From the NCBI GenBank assembly GCA_903944255.1, contig CAJARE010000223.1, positions 1 to 6,837 of the forward strand: 6,837 bases of DNA. The letters are read 5' to 3'. This DNA comes from an uncultured beta proteobacterium. Lineage in GTDB: Bacteria; Pseudomonadota; Gammaproteobacteria; Burkholderiales; Burkholderiaceae. The notes beneath the pieces are model-generated. The model was not told the DNA's origin, made no database searches, and worked only from the letters and a program-made list of their open reading frames with translations. This document shows positions 5,420 through 6,837 of the stretch, piece after piece. The translations under genes were made by a program, and so were the position numbers. Within the stretch, counting starts at the first letter, position 1. The number at the start of each line of letters is the position of its first letter.

Positions 5420-6837
5420 ATGAAGCTTAAAAAATCTAAACTGGCTCTAGCCATATCTTTAATGCTTGCAAGCCAAGTGTATGCGCAAGCCGTCCCTAAT
5501 TTAGTGGTTACCGCTAAGCCCGATATAGCAGAAATCGAAATTGATAAATTTTCAAGTACATCTGCTGTTATTACAGATGAAACCATCCGGGATTTGCATG
5601 CGGCCGATTTAGCATCTGCACTGCGTAATACCCCAGGCACACAAATCTCGCGCTATAACCCAGTTGGGTCCTATGGTGGTGCTGAGGGTGGATCGGTATT
5701 TATTCGCGGCATGGGCCTAAGTCGCCCGGGAAGTGAAATTAAGACTTACATTGATAACGTTCCGATGTATATGCCTATCTGGAACCATGCTTTGCTTGAT
5801 TTATTGCCGGTGAATGGCATGAAAGACATCACAATTTATAAGAGCGCCCAACCACAAGTTACTGGTAATAACTTTGCATCAATCAATATGAATACCAAAA
5901 CTGCGGGACCCAAGAATGGTATATCTGGAAACGCTCGCGTGTCCTATGGCTCTTTCAACACCGTTATTGAGCAAGTGGATATGGCTGGGCGTCTGAATGA
6001 TGTAGATTTCAATCTCGCACAAGGCTATTCAAAATCGAATGGTCAAAGGGCTAATGCCAGTGGACAGCTAAATAATATTATGGGCGGCCTTGGCTTTAAG
6101 GTCGATCAAAATTGGTCGGTGGGCGTGAGCGGAATGGCAATTAATAACACCGCATCCGATCCGGGAAATAACACAATGCCAGCTCCAGCTGTTGCACCCA
6201 CCTATGATTCATCGGCGCAAATGGTAACTGCATTTGTAAAGCATCGTTATGATGCGGTTGAAGGTGAGTTCCGTTTCTATAGTAATACTGGGAAAGGAAA
6301 TATAAATAACGATAACGGTCAGGGAGGCTGGGGGACTGAAGATAATCCCTTTACGATGCAAGGCTTCCGCTGGAGGGAAAGCATTACACCCTGGTCGGGT
6401 GGCAATGTATTGCTTGGGCTGGATTACGACACTACTTACGGAAGTGTTACACAGACGAGCCCCGGGGCTGGTATGGCGATTCCCTATTTACCCCCGCCTG
6501 TTGTTCCACCAACAGTTAAAACGACTCTTCCGACATTTAAATTAACCTCCCCTTATGTTGGTTTGAGTCATAACTTTAGACTTAGTGACGCCTGGTCTTT
6601 GCAGCCATCTGCTGGAGTCAGAACCTATCAAAACAATTACTATGCGGCAAAAACTGCACCTTATGGCGGTATTTCTTTAATCTCAGATGCAATTACTTTG
6701 TTTGCTAATGCATCTAAGGGCATCAATTACCCCGGATTAGAGGGTCCTGCAATGAATGCTGCTAATGCAGTTTGGGCTAAGCGATTTGGTGCTAAGGGTA
6801 ATAATTCGTGGGCAAATCTATCTCCTGAAGAAATGAA
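5420..6837 (+). CDS. TonB-dependent outer-membrane receptor (3' partial, 472 codons seen)
   Basis: The frame opens at ATG 5420, with AGGA five bases before it, and stays open to the end of the window, so barrel strands and the C-terminal Phe are missing. A signal peptide (MKLKKSKLALAI..., cleavage near VYAQA) is followed by a TonB-box-like NLVVTA (27-32). The plug domain runs to about 160: SAVITDETIRDLHAADLASA, LRNTPGTQISRY (68-79), SVFIRGMGLSRPG (92-104), KTYIDNVPMYMPIWNHALLD (108-127) and GMKDITIYKSAQPQVTGNNF (133-152). Beta-barrel sequence with alternating aromatic residues follows. A Pro-rich loop lies at about 353-368 (IPYLPPPVVPPTVK). Such receptors import metal complexes or cofactors using TonB energy. 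Linkage to the preceding gene suggests copper, and Met and His are frequent in the plug (Met98, 116, 118, 134, 157; His123), but siderophore or other substrates remain possible. Confidence 0.92.
   Translation, partial: MKLKKSKLALAISLMLASQVYAQAVPNLVVTAKPDIAEIEIDKFSSTSAVITDETIRDLHAADLASALRNTPGTQISRYNPVGSYGGAEGGSVFIRGMGLSRPGSEIKTYIDNVPMYMPIWNHALLDLLPVNGMKDITIYKSAQPQVTGNNFASINMNTKTAGPKNGISGNARVSYGSFNTVIEQVDMAGRLNDVDFNLAQGYSKSNGQRANASGQLNNIMGGLGFKVDQNWSVGVSGMAINNTASDPGNNTMPAPAVAPTYDSSAQMVTAFVKHRYDAVEGEFRFYSNTGKGNINNDNGQGGWGTEDNPFTMQGFRWRESITPWSGGNVLLGLDYDTTYGSVTQTSPGAGMAIPYLPPPVVPPTVKTTLPTFKLTSPYVGLSHNFRLSDAWSLQPSAGVRTYQNNYYAAKTAPYGGISLISDAITLFANASKGINYPGLEGPAMNAANAVWAKRFGAKGNNSWANLSPEEM

Overview
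The window looks like a piece of chromosome from a low- to mid-GC betaproteobacterium of the Burkholderiales, most likely Polynucleobacter or a close relative. This is inferred from three things: the ABC transporter/DUF1854 gene pair, the Bug-type (TctC) binding protein with its complete TctBA partner, and the moderate base composition. No ribosomal or other marker gene is present to prove it. All recognisable genes lie on the + strand.

Region 1 (1-731) holds the last 58 codons of an ABC exporter-type protein. It overlaps by 4 bp a complete DUF1854 gene, a pair that in Burkholderiales usually sits beside cyanophycin genes. A tRNA-Thr(CGT) with encoded CCA follows only 14 nt after the DUF1854 stop. 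Bases 732-1036 are a non-coding leader with no convincing promoter.

Region 2 (1037-4257) is a complete tripartite tricarboxylate transporter (TTT) operon in the order tctC (periplasmic binding protein), tctB (small membrane subunit), tctA (large membrane subunit). A strong intrinsic terminator lies between tctC and tctB, so the abundant binding protein can be made in excess over the membrane subunits. A second strong terminator ends the operon. TctC would capture a carboxylate in the periplasm and deliver it to the TctAB permease. The substrate cannot be read from the sequence, and no TctDE-type two-component regulator is present.

Region 3 (4256-6837) is a separate transcription unit that looks like a metal, probably copper, handling cassette. 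Its genes are a DUF2946 exported small protein with Cys residues, a 59-residue single-span membrane protein not assigned to a family, an exported protein resembling the 'copper uptake system-associated' family, and the first 472 codons of a TonB-dependent outer-membrane receptor that runs off the end of the window. The last three are tightly coupled (4-bp overlap, then 12-bp gap). The first is separated from them by 84 bp containing two potential RNA hairpins. The least described part of the window is this cassette, especially the 59-residue protein.

Nothing in the window looks like an insertion sequence, prophage, CRISPR array or a broken gene.
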